64,000 nt of DNA from Kiloniellaceae bacterium (GTDB lineage: Bacteria > Pseudomonadota > Alphaproteobacteria > Kiloniellales > Kiloniellaceae): assembly GCA_021776195.1 (NCBI GenBank), contig JAJFGK010000129.1:1-64000 (forward strand), in the 5' to 3' direction. The position numbers and the translations under genes were made by a program. The notes beneath the pieces are model-generated. The model did not search any database, was not told where the DNA came from, and was given only the letters and a program-made list of their open reading frames with translations. Shown one piece after another: positions 49,653 to 58,850 of the stretch (position 1 is the first letter of the stretch; each line of letters opens with the position of its first letter).

Positions 49653-52586
49653 ATGTCAGCACGAATTCTGATCGATTCCACACAGCCCGAAGAAACGCGG
49701 GTTGTGGTGCATTCCAACAATCGCATTGAAGACTACGACTACGAAACCGCCAGTCGTAAGCAACTCAAGGGCAACATCTACCTCGCCAAGGTGACGCGGG
49801 TCGAACCGTCGCTTCAGGCGGCCTTTGTCGAGTATGGCGGCAACCGACACGGCTTTTTGCCCTTCAGCGAGATACACCCCGACTACTATCGCATTCCGAT
49901 CGCCGACCGCGAGGCCCTGATGGCCGAAGAGGCGGCAGCCGACAGCGACGGCGATGACGGCGGTGATGACGGCGGCGATGACGAGAACGGTGTCGAGGAT
50001 AACGATCCGGTCGAGGCCGCCGCGGACGCCGAAGGCGACAGCGCGCCGGATGGCGACGAGAATGGCGACGCCCCCAAGGCCAAGGCCGCCGAGACGCCCG
50101 GCGACAACGGCGACAACGGCGACAGCGATGTCCCGGAGGTCCGCGAGATCGAAACCAAGTCCAAGGTCGACCAAGTCGGCGGCGACGATTTCGAAGAGGC
50201 GGCAAAGCGCCGGGTCAACCTGATGCGCCGCTACAAGATCCAAGAGGTCATCAAACGACGGCAGATCATCCTGATTCAGGTTTCCAAGGAAGAGCGTGGC
50301 AACAAGGGTGCCGCGCTGACCACTTACCTGTCGCTTGCCGGCCGCTACTGCGTCTTGATGCCCAATACCAACAAGGGCGGCGGCATCAGCCGCAAGATCA
50401 GCAATCCCAACGACCGCCGGCGCCTCAAGTCGATCCTGTCGGACCTCCAGATTCCCGAAGGGATCGCGGTTATCGTGCGAACCGCCGGGGCGCAGCGCAG
50501 CAAGATCGAGATCAAGCGCGACTACGAATACCTCATGCGACTCTGGAACGAGATTCGCGAAACCACCCTGCAATCGACGGCGCCGGCCGTGGTGCACGAG
50601 GAAGCCCAGTTGATCAAGCGCTCGGTGCGCGACCTCTATACCCGCGACATGGACGACATCGTGGTCGACGGCGAGGACGGCTACAAAGCCGCCAAATCCT
50701 TCATGAAGTCGCTGATGCCGAGCCACGCCCGCAAGGTCAAACTGTTCAAGGACGACGGTGTCTCGCTGTTCCAACACTACAAGGTGGAAGAGCAGCTCGA
50801 CTCGATGCACCTTCCGACCGTGCAGTTGCCCTCCGGCGGTTACATTGTCCTGAACGCCACCGAGGCGCTGGTGGCGATCGACGTCAATTCGGGCAAGTCG
50901 ACGCGCGAGCGCAATATCGAGGAAACCGCGCTGAAGACCAACCTCGAGGCGGCCACGGAGATCGGCCGGCAGTTGCGCCTGCGCGACCTTGCCGGCCTCG
51001 TGGTCATCGATTTCATCGATATGGAGGAGTCGCGCCACAACCGCGAGGTCGAGCGGCGCATGAAGGAAGCGCTGCGCCACGACAGGGCCCGCATTCAGCT
51101 GGGGCGGATCAGCCATTTCGGGCTGCTGGAGATGTCGCGCCAGCGCTTGCGCCCGAGCCTCTTCGAGAGCTCGACGGCGATGTGCCCCCACTGCAATGGA
51201 TCCGGCTTCCTGCGGACCACCGAATCCGTGTCGCTGCAGTTGCTGCGCGGACTGGAAGACGAGGCCGTCCGCGGTGGCGAGGGCGCCGTAACGGTGACCC
51301 TGCCGCTCGAGATCATGCTCTTCGTGATCAACCAGAAACGCACGCGGCTCAGCGAGATCGAACAGCGTCATAGCCTCAAGGTCGATCTGGTCACCGGCGA
51401 GCTGCGCGATGGATCGCTTTTCTCCATCGTCAGAACAGAAGGCGGGGCCGTGGAGGAGAGCGACGGCGACCGCAATGCCGACCGCAAGCGGGGACGGCGG
51501 CGCAGAGGCCGGCGCCCGGAGGAAGAAGACACCCGTCGCGGGTCCTCCCGGTCGAGCAGTCGCGAGGAAAACCCGGTGGAGACCGTCGACGACCCCGAGG
51601 ACGACGAACCCGTGAGCCCCGAAGACCTCGAAGACGAGACGGGGACCGCCGAGGCCGCCGGCACCGCTGAAAGCCAGGACGAGGATGGCGACGACAAGCC
51701 GCGCAAGCGTCGGCGCCGTGGCAAGCGGGGCGGCCGGCGGCGGCGTCAGGCCAAGGACACGGACGATCTTCAGGATGGCCAGCCGCAAGACGGCCAGTCC
51801 GAAGGGGCCCCGTCTGAAGATGGTCCGTCTGAAGATGGCCAGTTGGAAGATGGCCCGTCCGAAGATGGCCCGTCCGAAGATGCCCAGCACCTGGGCAGCG
51901 AGTCCGAAACCGAGACCAAAGAGCGAGAGTTGCCCCAGGACGCCGGATCGTCCGGAGAGGCCTCGGGCGACTTGGGCAGTGCTTCCGGGCAGGAGGCCGT
52001 GGTCGACGAGCCTGCACCCCGCAAGCGACGCAGCCGCAGCCGCAAGGCTGTCGAGGCCGCCGCGTCGGACGCGGCGGTCGCCAAGCCCGCTGAGGCCCAG
52101 GAGACAACCCCCGCGGCCGCGACGCCCGATGCACCCGGCCCCGATGCGCCTGTCGCGGAGGAAAAACCCAAGCGTGCCCGCCGCCCGCGGCGAACAGCGA
52201 AGAAAACCGCCGAGGCCAAACCGCAAGAGGCTGACGAGGCGGTAGCAGACGAGGCGCCGGCCGCCACGCCGGCCCGCAAGCCTGCGACCCGGCGCCGCAA
52301 AGCCGCGGCGCCATCGACGCCCAAGCCCCTCGACGAGGCACCCGCTCCAGAGCAAGCCGCCGAAACAAGTCCCAGCGATGCCGATGGCGCAGCGGCGGCC
52401 CCATCATCCGCGCGGCCGGACGACAACGAAGAGCCACCCTTGGCCGCCGCGGCGGTCGATGGCCCGGCGAGTTCAGTGACGGAGCCCCCGACCGCGCAGA
52501 GCGCCGCAGCGGACAGCACACTGGCGGAGCCCGACGACGACCAGCCCAAGCGTCAAGGCTGGTGGAACCGCATCATCGGTTCCTAA
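49653..52586 (+). CDS. rne: Ribonuclease E
   Basis: A 977-residue endoribonuclease, the core of the RNA degradosome. The S1 domain is interrupted by an acidic, low-complexity insert (about 88-180), common in alphaproteobacteria. The catalytic DNase I-like domain has LVAIDVNSGKSTRE (about 407) and LVVIDFIDMEESRHN; the zinc link is CPHCNGSG with Cys511 and Cys514. The C-terminal 370 residues are disordered with Arg-rich and Pro/Ala-rich blocks, and the last residues PKRQGWWNRIIGS fit the GWW motif that binds PNPase in Caulobacter. GGAG lies 10 nt before the ATG. Confidence 0.96.
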   Translation: MSARILIDSTQPEETRVVVHSNNRIEDYDYETASRKQLKGNIYLAKVTRVEPSLQAAFVEYGGNRHGFLPFSEIHPDYYRIPIADREALMAEEAAADSDGDDGGDDGGDDENGVEDNDPVEAAADAEGDSAPDGDENGDAPKAKAAETPGDNGDNGDSDVPEVREIETKSKVDQVGGDDFEEAAKRRVNLMRRYKIQEVIKRRQIILIQVSKEERGNKGAALTTYLSLAGRYCVLMPNTNKGGGISRKISNPNDRRRLKSILSDLQIPEGIAVIVRTAGAQRSKIEIKRDYEYLMRLWNEIRETTLQSTAPAVVHEEAQLIKRSVRDLYTRDMDDIVVDGEDGYKAAKSFMKSLMPSHARKVKLFKDDGVSLFQHYKVEEQLDSMHLPTVQLPSGGYIVLNATEALVAIDVNSGKSTRERNIEETALKTNLEAATEIGRQLRLRDLAGLVVIDFIDMEESRHNREVERRMKEALRHDRARIQLGRISHFGLLEMSRQRLRPSLFESSTAMCPHCNGSGFLRTTESVSLQLLRGLEDEAVRGGEGAVTVTLPLEIMLFVINQKRTRLSEIEQRHSLKVDLVTGELRDGSLFSIVRTEGGAVEESDGDRNADRKRGRRRRGRRPEEEDTRRGSSRSSSREENPVETVDDPEDDEPVSPEDLEDETGTAEAAGTAESQDEDGDDKPRKRRRRGKRGGRRRRQAKDTDDLQDGQPQDGQSEGAPSEDGPSEDGQLEDGPSEDGPSEDAQHLGSESETETKERELPQDAGSSGEASGDLGSASGQEAVVDEPAPRKRRSRSRKAVEAAASDAAVAKPAEAQETTPAAATPDAPGPDAPVAEEKPKRARRPRRTAKKTAEAKPQEADEAVADEAPAATPARKPATRRRKAAAPSTPKPLDEAPAPEQAAETSPSDADGAAAAPSSARPDDNEEPPLAAAAVDGPASSVTEPPTAQSAAADSTLAEPDDDQPKRQGWWNRIIGS
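51774..51878 (+). repeat. Seven 15-bp tandem repeats in rne
   Basis: Seven in-frame units near GATGGCCCGTCCGAA encode Asp-Gly-Pro-Ser-Glu repeats in the disordered tail. The last two are identical, so the array probably changes by slippage without breaking the frame. Confidence 0.85.
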
Positions 52587-52611
52587 CGGCACGAATCGAT
52601 CGAAAAAGCCG

Positions 52612-53760
52612 CTAGGCGGTCAGCCAGTCCTTGAGACGGCTGGCCGCCTTGGCGATCTCGGCCTCGGGTCCGGCGAAGGAAAACCGCAGATAGCGATGGC
52701 CGCGAGCCGGGTCGAAGTCGGTCCCGGGCGTCGCCGCGACCCCGGTCTCGGCCAGCATCTTGCGGCAGAAGGCTTCGCTGTCGTTGGTCAGGGCCGAGAC
52801 CTCGGCGTAGAGGTAGAAAGCACCGTCAGCCGGCGCCAGGCGGTCGAAGCCGGCCTTGGGCAGTTCGGCCAGAAGCAGGGCGCGGTTGCGGGCATAGGCC
52901 GCGACATTGCGGTCGAGCTCGTCATAGCAATCGAACACGGCCTGCGCGGCGATCTGCGACAGGGTCGGCGGCGATATGAAGAAATTCTGCGCCAGGCATT
53001 CCAGGGGACGCAGCAGATCGGCGGGCAGGACCATCCAACCGAGACGCCAGCCGGTCATCGAGAAGTACTTCGAGAAGGAATTGATGACGACGGCCTCATC
53101 GCTCAGCGCCAGCGCCGAGACCGCCTCCATGCCGTAGCTGATCCCGTGATAGATCTCATCGGAGACCAAGCGGATGCCGGCATCCGCGCAGTGGTCCGCC
53201 AGCGCCGCGAAGGCCTCTGGCGTCAGCATGGTTCCGGCAGGGTTTGACGGCGAGGCGACGATCAGCCCGTCGATCCTGCCGGCGGCGGCAAGCAGCGCCG
53301 GGGTCGGTTGGAAACGCTCTTGCGGACCGCATTCCAGAAGCAGCGGCTCGATCCCCAGGGCCGTGAGTATGTTGCGGTAGGCGGGATAGCCGGGCGCCGC
53401 CATGGCGACCACGTCGCCCGGCTCGAAGGCGGCCAGGAACGACAGAATGAAGGCGCCCGACGATCCCGTGGTGACCATGATGCGCTGAGGATCGACGCTC
53501 AGTCCCATGCGGGCGCGGTAATGACCGGCGATCGCCTGGCGCAGATCAGGCAGGCCGAGCGCGTCGGTGTAGCCGATCCGATCGTCGTCCAGGGCCCGCC
53601 GCGCCGCCTCGAGCACCGCCGCGGGCGCCGAGGTGCCGGGCTGGCCTACCTCCAGGTGCAAAACCTCCTCGCCGGCCGCCGCCCTGGCGTTGGCCGCGCG
53701 AAGCACGTCCATCACGATAAAGGGTGGCACCTTGCCGCGCTCGGCGATCTTCAAGACCAT
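52612..53760 (-). CDS. Pyridoxal-phosphate-dependent aminotransferase (class I)
   Basis: A 382-residue fold-type I aminotransferase of the AspC/AlaA-like subgroup. The PLP Lys is in NSFSKYFSMTGWRLGW; other active-site segments are TTGSSGAFILSFLAAFEPGD, ASPSNPAGTMLTPE and LVSDEIYHGISYG. The C-terminal substrate Arg is in HRYLRFSFAG. ATG 53760 has AGGCGGG before it; a TTG at 53784 is the alternative. Probable substrates are alanine, aspartate or aromatic amino acids, undecided by sequence. Confidence 0.9.
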   Translation of the reverse strand: MVLKIAERGKVPPFIVMDVLRAANARAAAGEEVLHLEVGQPGTSAPAAVLEAARRALDDDRIGYTDALGLPDLRQAIAGHYRARMGLSVDPQRIMVTTGSSGAFILSFLAAFEPGDVVAMAAPGYPAYRNILTALGIEPLLLECGPQERFQPTPALLAAAGRIDGLIVASPSNPAGTMLTPEAFAALADHCADAGIRLVSDEIYHGISYGMEAVSALALSDEAVVINSFSKYFSMTGWRLGWMVLPADLLRPLECLAQNFFISPPTLSQIAAQAVFDCYDELDRNVAAYARNRALLLAELPKAGFDRLAPADGAFYLYAEVSALTNDSEAFCRKMLAETGVAATPGTDFDPARGHRYLRFSFAGPEAEIAKAASRLKDWLTA

Positions 53761-53811
53761 GCTGTCACCCGCCTTTCGACGCAAACCGGCTTCAGCGCGG
53801 GATCATCGCAC

Positions 53812-55407
53812 TCATTGAACCCGCAAGGCCAGGCCGTTGCCGCGCGGATCGCTCACGACTTCGCAGGTTGCCTCGGAATTGAGAATACCGTTGAGGCAGA
53901 CCAGGGCCGAAACGCTGCCGACGCTTGGCGCCTCCACGACCTTGTGACCGCGGCCCTCGAGGGACCCTGCCGCAGCCGAAAGTCCGGGCTCGACCCAGGT
54001 GATATCCGGCAGGCCAACGTGGGCCGCCCTTGGCGCGCCGATGGCCTCGGCCAGCGGCTTTTCGTCTTCCAGCGCCAACAGCATGACCGTGGCCAGGGCG
54101 GAGGGTGACGCGAGACCGCCCGAGACGACGCCGGCAAAGCGCAGATCGCCGGTGGCTTCGTTGCCGATTACCACCGGGGCCAGGGCGACGGCGCCTGGCG
54201 TCTGCTCGTCCGCCAGCAGGAGCCCGCTGCCGGGCAGCATCCGCCCGGAACCGAAGAGCCCATTCATGGTGAAACTGCAGGCCACCGAACTGCCCCATCG
54301 GTCGGCCGCGACGAAGCCGGCGGCATAGGGGTTGGAGGTAATCTCGCGCGGTACCGGCGCAAAACTGGCGGCCGCCTTGTGCCGCGCCTCGTCATAATCG
54401 GCCAGCAAGTCCTCGAGTGCGTCTTCTTCGAGCAAAGGCTGCAGCCCGCGATCCACGCCGCCACTCGAGTTCATCCAGACCGCTTGACCGGCAAAGGCGC
54501 GCATCGAGGTCTCGGCCATGAGATGGGCCTGGCCGGCTGCCGCCTCGTCGACATAGTCCTCGACCTCGCTGAGGGCGCCATAGATTTGGCCCACCAGAAC
54601 GCCACCGGTCGCCGGCGGCGGTGCCAGATAGATGGTGTCGCCACCGAAGCCCATGCGCAATGGTGGGCCCACGGTCGGCAGCGCGTCGGCAAGCCCCTGG
54701 AGCGTGATCTCGATACCGACCTCGGCCGCGGCCTCGGTCAGACGCCGGGCATAGGGGCCGCCATAGAGGTAGCCCGCGCCCTGCTGGCGGATCGCCGAGA
54801 GCAGACCCGACAGCGCGTTCTGCACCACCACATCGCCCTCGCTCGCCAGAGTGCCGGCACGGTTCGAAAGGCTGGTCGCCAGCTCCTCGTCGGCGACCAC
54901 GATCCCTGCCGCGTCGCGAATGTCCTTGGCGAAGGCCCGGCTGACCGGATGACCGAAGCGGGCCAGGCGCTCGGCCGGGCTGACCAGACTGGACCAGCGC
55001 ATGACGCCATGGCGCGCATGAAGCACCCCCATGGCGCGCGGCAGCATGGGAATCAGGGCACCGCTGCCGCCGCCTGGAGCAAAGCTGTAGGCCTCGGCGA
55101 CCGGTTTCAGGTCCCGGTCGAAAGAATTGGAGGAAAAGACGATGCAAGCCCCGCCGCCGCCCAACCCGGCACGCGACGGATAGGTCACGCTCATGGTAAA
55201 GGCCATGGCCACCGCCGCGTCCACGGCGGTGCCGCCACCGCCCAGGATATCACGTCCGATCACCACGGCGCGCGGCTCGTCGCCGGCAATCAGCCCGGCG
55301 AAACCCTCGACAATCTCGAGTTTGCCGCGGTCTTCGTCCCCCGAGCAGGCCGACAGAGTTAGCAGTCCTGCCGACAAAAAGCTGGCGAGAAGCGATCTCG
55401 ACATCAT
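53812..55407 (-). CDS. Gamma-glutamyltransferase-like lipoprotein, probably inactive
   Basis: The 531-residue product has the overall GGT fold (GGGTAVDAAVAMAFTMSV, PSRAGLGGGGACIVF, ACSFTMNGLFGSGRMLPG) and a lipobox (TLSAC) for membrane anchoring. Where active GGTs have the nucleophilic Thr that opens the small subunit (TTHxSVVD), this protein reads YAAGFVAADRWG, so both positions are Ala. The paired Ser of the oxyanion region (PLSSMSP) is also replaced. Self-cleavage and normal catalysis are therefore unlikely; the protein may bind gamma-glutamyl compounds or have another role. The active-looking homologue at 37753 keeps the Thr. Confidence 0.85.
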   Translation of the reverse strand: MMSRSLLASFLSAGLLTLSACSGDEDRGKLEIVEGFAGLIAGDEPRAVVIGRDILGGGGTAVDAAVAMAFTMSVTYPSRAGLGGGGACIVFSSNSFDRDLKPVAEAYSFAPGGGSGALIPMLPRAMGVLHARHGVMRWSSLVSPAERLARFGHPVSRAFAKDIRDAAGIVVADEELATSLSNRAGTLASEGDVVVQNALSGLLSAIRQQGAGYLYGGPYARRLTEAAAEVGIEITLQGLADALPTVGPPLRMGFGGDTIYLAPPPATGGVLVGQIYGALSEVEDYVDEAAAGQAHLMAETSMRAFAGQAVWMNSSGGVDRGLQPLLEEDALEDLLADYDEARHKAAASFAPVPREITSNPYAAGFVAADRWGSSVACSFTMNGLFGSGRMLPGSGLLLADEQTPGAVALAPVVIGNEATGDLRFAGVVSGGLASPSALATVMLLALEDEKPLAEAIGAPRAAHVGLPDITWVEPGLSAAAGSLEGRGHKVVEAPSVGSVSALVCLNGILNSEATCEVVSDPRGNGLALRVQ

Positions 55408-55467
55408 CTCTAGTGCAGCCTCCGCCCAAAAGCACTATTGTCTCGCGACCGAAGCTTGAGAGACGCA

Positions 55468-56832
55468 ATGCGAGCCCTGTACAAAAAAAACGCCCCCCTG
55501 ATCGGACTCTTGGTTGTCCTTGTCACCTTCTGCGGTCCTGGACGCAGTCTGGCCCAGGGGATCGAGTTCATTCGCGACGCCGAGATCGAGAACACGATCC
55601 GCGTCTATTCGACCCCCGTGTTCCAGGCTGCCGGACTCAGCCCCAGCGCAATACGCATTTTTCTGGTCAAGGACAAGAGCCTCAATGCCTTCGTGGCCGG
55701 CGGGCAGAATATGTTTCTACACACCGGACTGCTGGTCGCGGCGAAATCTCCCCTGGAGGTGATCGGTGTGATCGCGCACGAAGCCGGCCACATCGCCGGC
55801 GGCCATATCGTGAGTCGCCGCGACGCCTTCGAGGGCGCCGGTACGACCGCCATCGCCACCACGCTGCTCGGCATCGGCGCGGCAATTCTGACCGGTGAGC
55901 CGGGGCTCGGCGCGGTGGTGATCGCCGGCGGCCAGGACATCGCGCTGAAGGGCCTGCTGAGCCACACCCGCTCTCAGGAATCCTCGGCGGACCAGGCCGC
56001 GATCACCTACCTCAACGCGACGATGACCTCGCCCAAGGGACTGGTCGACTTCACCCGGCGCCTCCAGGGCCAGGAAGTCCTGCTGAGCAACAACCAGGAT
56101 CCCTATCTGAGGACCCATCCCCTGACCGAGGATCGGCTCGACTTTTTTCAGCAGTCTCTGAAAAACTCCCCCTACCGGGACCAGCCGGCGACGCCGGAGC
56201 TGGACATGCTCCAGGCCCGCATGGTGGCCAAGCTGGTCGGTTTCCTCGACCACCCCCGACGCGTCCTGCAACTCTATCCCGAAAGCGACCAGAGCCTGCC
56301 GGCGCGCTACGCCCGCGCGATCGCCGCCCAGCGGGACAACAGGCTGGAGGAGAGCATTGCGCTGATCGACGGCCTGCTGCGCGAACAGCCGGACGATCCC
56401 TTCTTCCATGAGCTGCGCGGCCAGATGCTGTTCGAGTACGGCCGGCTCGCCGATGCGCTGCCGGACTACGAGAAGGCCGCGACCCTGCTGCCCGATTCGC
56501 CGACCCTGCGGCTTTCCTTGGCCCAGGTGCAGATCGAGTCCAACCAGCCTGGGCAGGACGAGGCCGCGCTGGCCAACCTCGAGTACATCCTGCGCAAGGA
56601 ACCCGGCAACGGCTTTGCCTGGCGCCTGGCCGCGACTGCCCATGGCCGGCGCGGCGAGGAAGGCCTGGCGGCGCTTGCCCTCGGCGAGGCGGCCCAGGCC
56701 GGCGGCCGCCCCCGCGAGGCAGAGGCGCTCGGACTCAGGGCGCAAAAGCTGCTGCCGGAGAACACACCAGCCTGGCTGCGGGCCCAGGACCTCACCGCGG
56801 AGGCGGCCCGGAAGCGGGAGAAAAACAAATAA
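55468..56832 (+). CDS. M48-family metalloprotease with TPR domain (BepA-like)
   Basis: A 454-residue periplasmic protease with a signal peptide ending near RSLAQG. The zinc site is HEAGHIAGGH (about 107-116) with the third ligand in SQESSADQAA. The C-terminal half has about four TPRs. This is the BepA/YfgC layout: BepA helps assemble outer-membrane proteins such as LptD and degrades stalled ones. ATG 55468 is preferred to TTG 55438. It is divergent from the GGT-like lipoprotein gene. Confidence 0.9.
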   Translation: MRALYKKNAPLIGLLVVLVTFCGPGRSLAQGIEFIRDAEIENTIRVYSTPVFQAAGLSPSAIRIFLVKDKSLNAFVAGGQNMFLHTGLLVAAKSPLEVIGVIAHEAGHIAGGHIVSRRDAFEGAGTTAIATTLLGIGAAILTGEPGLGAVVIAGGQDIALKGLLSHTRSQESSADQAAITYLNATMTSPKGLVDFTRRLQGQEVLLSNNQDPYLRTHPLTEDRLDFFQQSLKNSPYRDQPATPELDMLQARMVAKLVGFLDHPRRVLQLYPESDQSLPARYARAIAAQRDNRLEESIALIDGLLREQPDDPFFHELRGQMLFEYGRLADALPDYEKAATLLPDSPTLRLSLAQVQIESNQPGQDEAALANLEYILRKEPGNGFAWRLAATAHGRRGEEGLAALALGEAAQAGGRPREAEALGLRAQKLLPENTPAWLRAQDLTAEAARKREKNK

Positions 56833-56970
56833 CGCCTCTAAAACAAGGCGATAAACCCTTGTTGCGAACGCCATGGTCCATTCATCATTCCGTGAAAATT
56901 CGTCTCCAGGCTTGAAAGCCTCGGCCGATTGGCGTCATATCACCGCCATCTTGAAGAGGGAGCCTCGAGG

Positions 56971-57801
56971 ATGCCGCAATCATCGACCGACCGGCGGACA
57001 ACCGCCCAAGGGTTCAGCCACCGGCGGCCCCGCCGATGCTGGCTGGCTGGCCTGGCCCTGGCGGGCCTGCTCGCGGCCGGGCTCGGCCAGCAGTCCAGTG
57101 TGGCGCAAGCGCAATCCGAGACAGCCGACGGCGTGGCCGCGAGCGACGTGAAGGCGATCGAGGCCATCATTCGCAACTACTTGATCGAAAACCCGGAAGT
57201 GCTGCTCGAAGCCATGGCCGCTTACGAGGCCAAGCAGAAGGTCGCCGAAGAGGCGGATCGCGTCAGGGCCCTGGCGGAGTACCGGGCCGAGCTGATCGAC
57301 GACCCGGCGTCTCCGGTGGTCGGCGCGGTTGCCGGCGATGTCACCATCGTCGAGTTCTTCGACTATCGTTGTCCCTATTGCCGGGTCACGGCGGCACGTC
57401 TGCGCGATCTGATCGCGGAGGATCCGGGCGTGCGCCTGGTGATGAAGGAGTTTCCCATCCTGAGCGCGGAGTCCGAGGTCGCCGCCCGCGCCGCCCTGGC
57501 GGCGGCTCGGCAAGGCAAGTACGAGGCCTTCCACTTCGCCTTGATGGATCAGCCCGGGGACATGAGCGAGCGGCATCTGCATGCGACGGCCATGAAGACC
57601 GGCGTCGATCCCGGCCAGATGCTCGCCGACATGGAAGACCCGGAGTTCAAGGCCATGATCGCCCGCAACCGCAACCTTGCCCGGCAGTTGAAGATCAACG
57701 GCACGCCGGCCCTGGTGATCGGCGATCAGGTCATTCCCGGCGCCATCGAGCTGGAGCAGTTGCGCGTCCTGGTGGCGCAGACCCGGGCCAATCCCAGCTA
57801 A
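56971..57801 (+). CDS. DsbA-family thiol-disulfide oxidoreductase
   Basis: A 276-residue exported protein. A signal segment lies at about 20-46. The N-terminal helical part (VKAIEAIIRNYLIENPEVLLEAM) is typical of the ScsC/BdbD-like group. The thioredoxin-fold domain has the active site DYRCPYCRV and the cis-Pro loop NGTPALVIGDQVIPG. AGAGGGAG precedes ATG 56971. It forms or shuffles disulfides in periplasmic proteins. Confidence 0.9.
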   Translation: MPQSSTDRRTTAQGFSHRRPRRCWLAGLALAGLLAAGLGQQSSVAQAQSETADGVAASDVKAIEAIIRNYLIENPEVLLEAMAAYEAKQKVAEEADRVRALAEYRAELIDDPASPVVGAVAGDVTIVEFFDYRCPYCRVTAARLRDLIAEDPGVRLVMKEFPILSAESEVAARAALAAARQGKYEAFHFALMDQPGDMSERHLHATAMKTGVDPGQMLADMEDPEFKAMIARNRNLARQLKINGTPALVIGDQVIPGAIELEQLRVLVAQTRANPS

Positions 57802-57937
57802 GCTGCCGGCATTGCAACGGCGCTAACCGCTATGCTAACGCTTTGCGCTTGGTTCGCGGCGCGGCAAAGCGCCGCCCGGCTCGCAGGCGCGCGGCGGGTG
57901 GCACAGGCAGGAGCGCCGGGAGCATCGGGGGGCGACT

Positions 57938-58396
57938 TTGGTAAAATCGGCAAAATGCCTCATCCTCAACGGCCCGAATCTCAATCTTCTGGGCAGTCGG
58001 CAGCCTGAGATCTATGGCCGCACGACCCTGGCGGACATCGAGCGCGACTGCCGCGCGACCGCCCAGCGGCTCGGTCTGGAAATCGTCTTCGAGCAGTCCA
58101 ACAGCGAAGGCACCCTGGTCGACCTGGTCCAGGCGGCGCGCGACGACTGTGCCGGGATCATCGTCAACGCCGGCGCCTACACCCACACCTCGGTGGCCTT
58201 GATGGACGCCCTGCTAGCGCTGGACAAACCGGTGATCGAGCTTCACCTTTCCAATACTTTCCGGCGCGAGAAATTCCGTCATCACTCTTACGTTTCGCTC
58301 GCCGCGACCGGTGTGATCTGCGGCTTCGGCGCCAAGGGCTATTGTCTCGCGCTGGAGGCCATGGCCGGACTGCTGCAACGCGACGACGGGAACTGA
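57938..58396 (+). CDS. aroQ: 3-dehydroquinate dehydratase, type II
   Basis: A 152-residue dodecameric enzyme of the shikimate pathway. The active site is complete: Tyr in [30 protein letters not shown], Asn and His in [15 protein letters not shown], and [18 protein letters not shown]. The start is TTG 57938, with GGGGGGCGA upstream; no ATG or GTG fits. accB follows 3 nt after the stop, so aroQ-accB-accC form an operon. Confidence 0.95.
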   Translation: MVKSAKCLILNGPNLNLLGSRQPEIYGRTTLADIERDCRATAQRLGLEIVFEQSNSEGTLVDLVQAARDDCAGIIVNAGAYTHTSVALMDALLALDKPVIELHLSNTFRREKFRHHSYVSLAATGVICGFGAKGYCLALEAMAGLLQRDDGN

Positions 58397-58399
58397 ACC

Positions 58400-58837
58400 A
58401 TGGCAAAACTCGACATCGACGAAGATCTGGTTCGCAAGCTCGCCGCCCTGCTCAAGGACACCGGGCTGTCGGAGATTGAGTTCGAATCGGACGACAACCG
58501 CATTCGGGTCGCCCGCAATGTGACCACCGCCATTCAAACCGGCCCCGCGGCAGTCGCCGAGGTGACCAACGCCTCGCCGTCGCCGGCGAGCGACAAGGTG
58601 TCGGCCAATGCCGTCACCTCGCCCATGGTCGGCACCGCCTATGTGGCCAGCGAGCCCAGCGCGCCCCCCTTCGTCAAGGTCGGCGACAATGTCAACGAGG
58701 GCCAGACCCTGTTGATCATCGAAGCAATGAAGGTGATGAACCCCGTGCTCAGCCCGCGTGCCGGCAAGGTCACCGCCATCCTGGTCACCGACGGCGAACC
58801 GATCGAGTTCGGCGAGCCCTTGATGATCGTCGAATGA
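58400..58837 (+). CDS. accB: Biotin carboxyl carrier protein of acetyl-CoA carboxylase
   Basis: A 145-residue carrier. Biotin is attached at Lys111 in IIEAMKVMNPV. The protein has the usual short N-terminal helix (DEDLVRKLAALLKDTGLSEIEFE), an Ala/Pro-rich linker and the biotinyl domain, including the thumb-bearing region TSPMVGTAYVASEP. Works with AccC in the first step of fatty-acid synthesis. Confidence 0.96.
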   Translation: MAKLDIDEDLVRKLAALLKDTGLSEIEFESDDNRIRVARNVTTAIQTGPAAVAEVTNASPSPASDKVSANAVTSPMVGTAYVASEPSAPPFVKVGDNVNEGQTLLIIEAMKVMNPVLSPRAGKVTAILVTDGEPIEFGEPLMIVE

Positions 58838-58850
58838 TTTCGAGCCCGTG

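Noticed and set aside
51774..51878. CRISPR-like array
   Set aside because: The 15-bp units are contiguous, in frame within rne, and have no spacers. The same holds for 5064-5123, 5394-5468 and 32074-32141.
49656..52355. 899-codon open frame on the minus strand
   Set aside because: Antisense to rne in the GC-rich region; no recognisable protein features.
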